DNA of 6,866 bases from positions 1 through 6,866 of the forward strand of contig JAJYGB010000090.1 of NCBI GenBank assembly GCA_021785235.1. Reading direction: 5' to 3'. The translations under genes were made by a program, and so were the position numbers. Below, in pieces: positions 6,504 to 6,866 of the stretch. How positions within the stretch are numbered: the stretch's first letter is position 1; every line of letters begins with the position of its first letter. Source of the stretch: Bacteroidota bacterium (lineage in GTDB: Bacteria; Bacteroidota; Kryptoniia; Kryptoniales; JAKASW01). A model generated the notes under the pieces. The model saw only the letters and a program-made list of their open reading frames with translations, was not told the origin of the DNA and made no database searches.

Positions 6504-6866
6504 ACAGCGCTGTTTTGCGCGATTGAGTCTACCAAGGCGGGGTTGTCCGAGATAACTCCATCGACTCCCATCCCGATCATCTTCTCTATTCTGCGAGGCC
6601 CGTTTACGGTGTAGACAAAAACACTGAGACCGAGGTCGTGGAACCGCCTGACGACGGTCCTGTTCAGGAAGTGATGGTTCAGGACGACCCCCTGCGCACC
6701 GTACAGAAGCGGGAAGGATCGCGGAGTCGGATTAAGGTTGTGCCTGTAAAGGGGAGCAAAACGGAGGCGTGGTTTGCTGAAGTGGATCAGGCGGAGAGCC
6801 TCCAGATTGAACGATGAGAACATCAGCTCTTCACCAATGTGATGACGTTCGACCGCTCTGACACAT
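6500..6866 (-). CDS. Glycerophosphodiester phosphodiesterase, C-terminal part (partial)
   Basis: The frame is open from the window edge to TAG 6502-6500, about 121 codons, with no stop upstream of the internal Met at 6823, so the gene continues beyond the window. Residues typical of the C-terminal half of the GDPD TIM barrel are present in order: MFSSFNLEAL, a buried LYGAQGVVLNHHF stretch, HDLGLSVFVYTVN, and the closing GMGVDGVISDNPALV. Such enzymes split glycerophosphodiesters into glycerol 3-phosphate and an alcohol. The catalytic HRG and E-x-N motifs lie in the missing N-terminal part, so activity and export cannot be judged. The last 4 nt overlap thiL tail to tail. Confidence 0.88.
   Translation of the reverse strand, partial: CVRAVERHHIGEELMFSSFNLEALRLIHFSKPRLRFAPLYRHNLNPTPRSFPLLYGAQGVVLNHHFLNRTVVRRFHDLGLSVFVYTVNGPRRIEKMIGMGVDGVISDNPALVDSIAQNSAV
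6502..6515. repeat. 14-bp perfect palindrome at the thiL / phosphodiesterase junction
   Basis: AAACAGC is followed directly by its complement GCTGTTT, beginning in the thiL stop codon and running into the phosphodiesterase 3' end. A hairpin would need a GCGC loop and leaves five pairs, only one of them G-C. TTTT ends at 6516 on plus. As a terminator for thiL it is weak; an alternative fold pairs GCGC 6507-6510 with 6517-6520. Confidence 0.35.

Noticed and set aside
1..6866. CRISPR arrays, insertion sequences or phage genes
   Set aside because: No regularly spaced repeats, transposase motifs, terminal repeats or phage-like proteins were seen on either strand.

Overview
The window is a compact stretch of bacterial chromosome with a GC content near 50% by eye and no sign of mobile DNA. 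The gene set is a DUF1573 exported protein, a tRNA-Leu/tig/clpP/clpX cluster and a ThiL. Many starts lack a Shine-Dalgarno sequence, and the trigger factor has a degenerate isomerase domain. Together these fit a member of the Bacteroidota/Ignavibacteriota (FCB) group. That placement is inferred from gene content and protein style; no rRNA is present to confirm it.

Layout. (i) 1-855, plus strand: the tail of a probable NYN/PIN-like (YacP-type) protein overlaps, by ATGA, a secreted DUF1573 protein. An apparent intrinsic terminator for this unit (858-875) lies inside the 3' coding end of clpX on the other strand. (ii) 857-4586, minus strand: one long unit reads promoter (4558-4586), tRNA-Leu(UAG), a 195-nt structured leader, tig, clpP, a previously uncalled 39-codon membrane mini-gene, then clpX. 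This is the protein quality-control block: trigger factor folds nascent chains, while ClpX unfolds substrates and feeds them to the ClpP peptidase chamber. (iii) 4587-4906: apparently non-coding spacer between divergent units. (iv) 4907-6503, plus strand: a 12-codon leader ORF with a good ribosome binding site, a stand-alone CheY-like receiver, and thiL (thiamine-phosphate kinase). (v) 6500-6866, minus strand: the C-terminal part of a glycerophosphodiester phosphodiesterase, cut by the window edge and overlapping the thiL end by 4 nt.

Most of the window is well-known housekeeping genes, and I see no obvious new multi-gene system. The best candidates for something undescribed are the small single-pass membrane protein between clpP and clpX (2129-2248), the in-frame mini-ORF immediately before the receiver gene (4907-4945), and the folded leader joining tRNA-Leu to tig (4239-4433).
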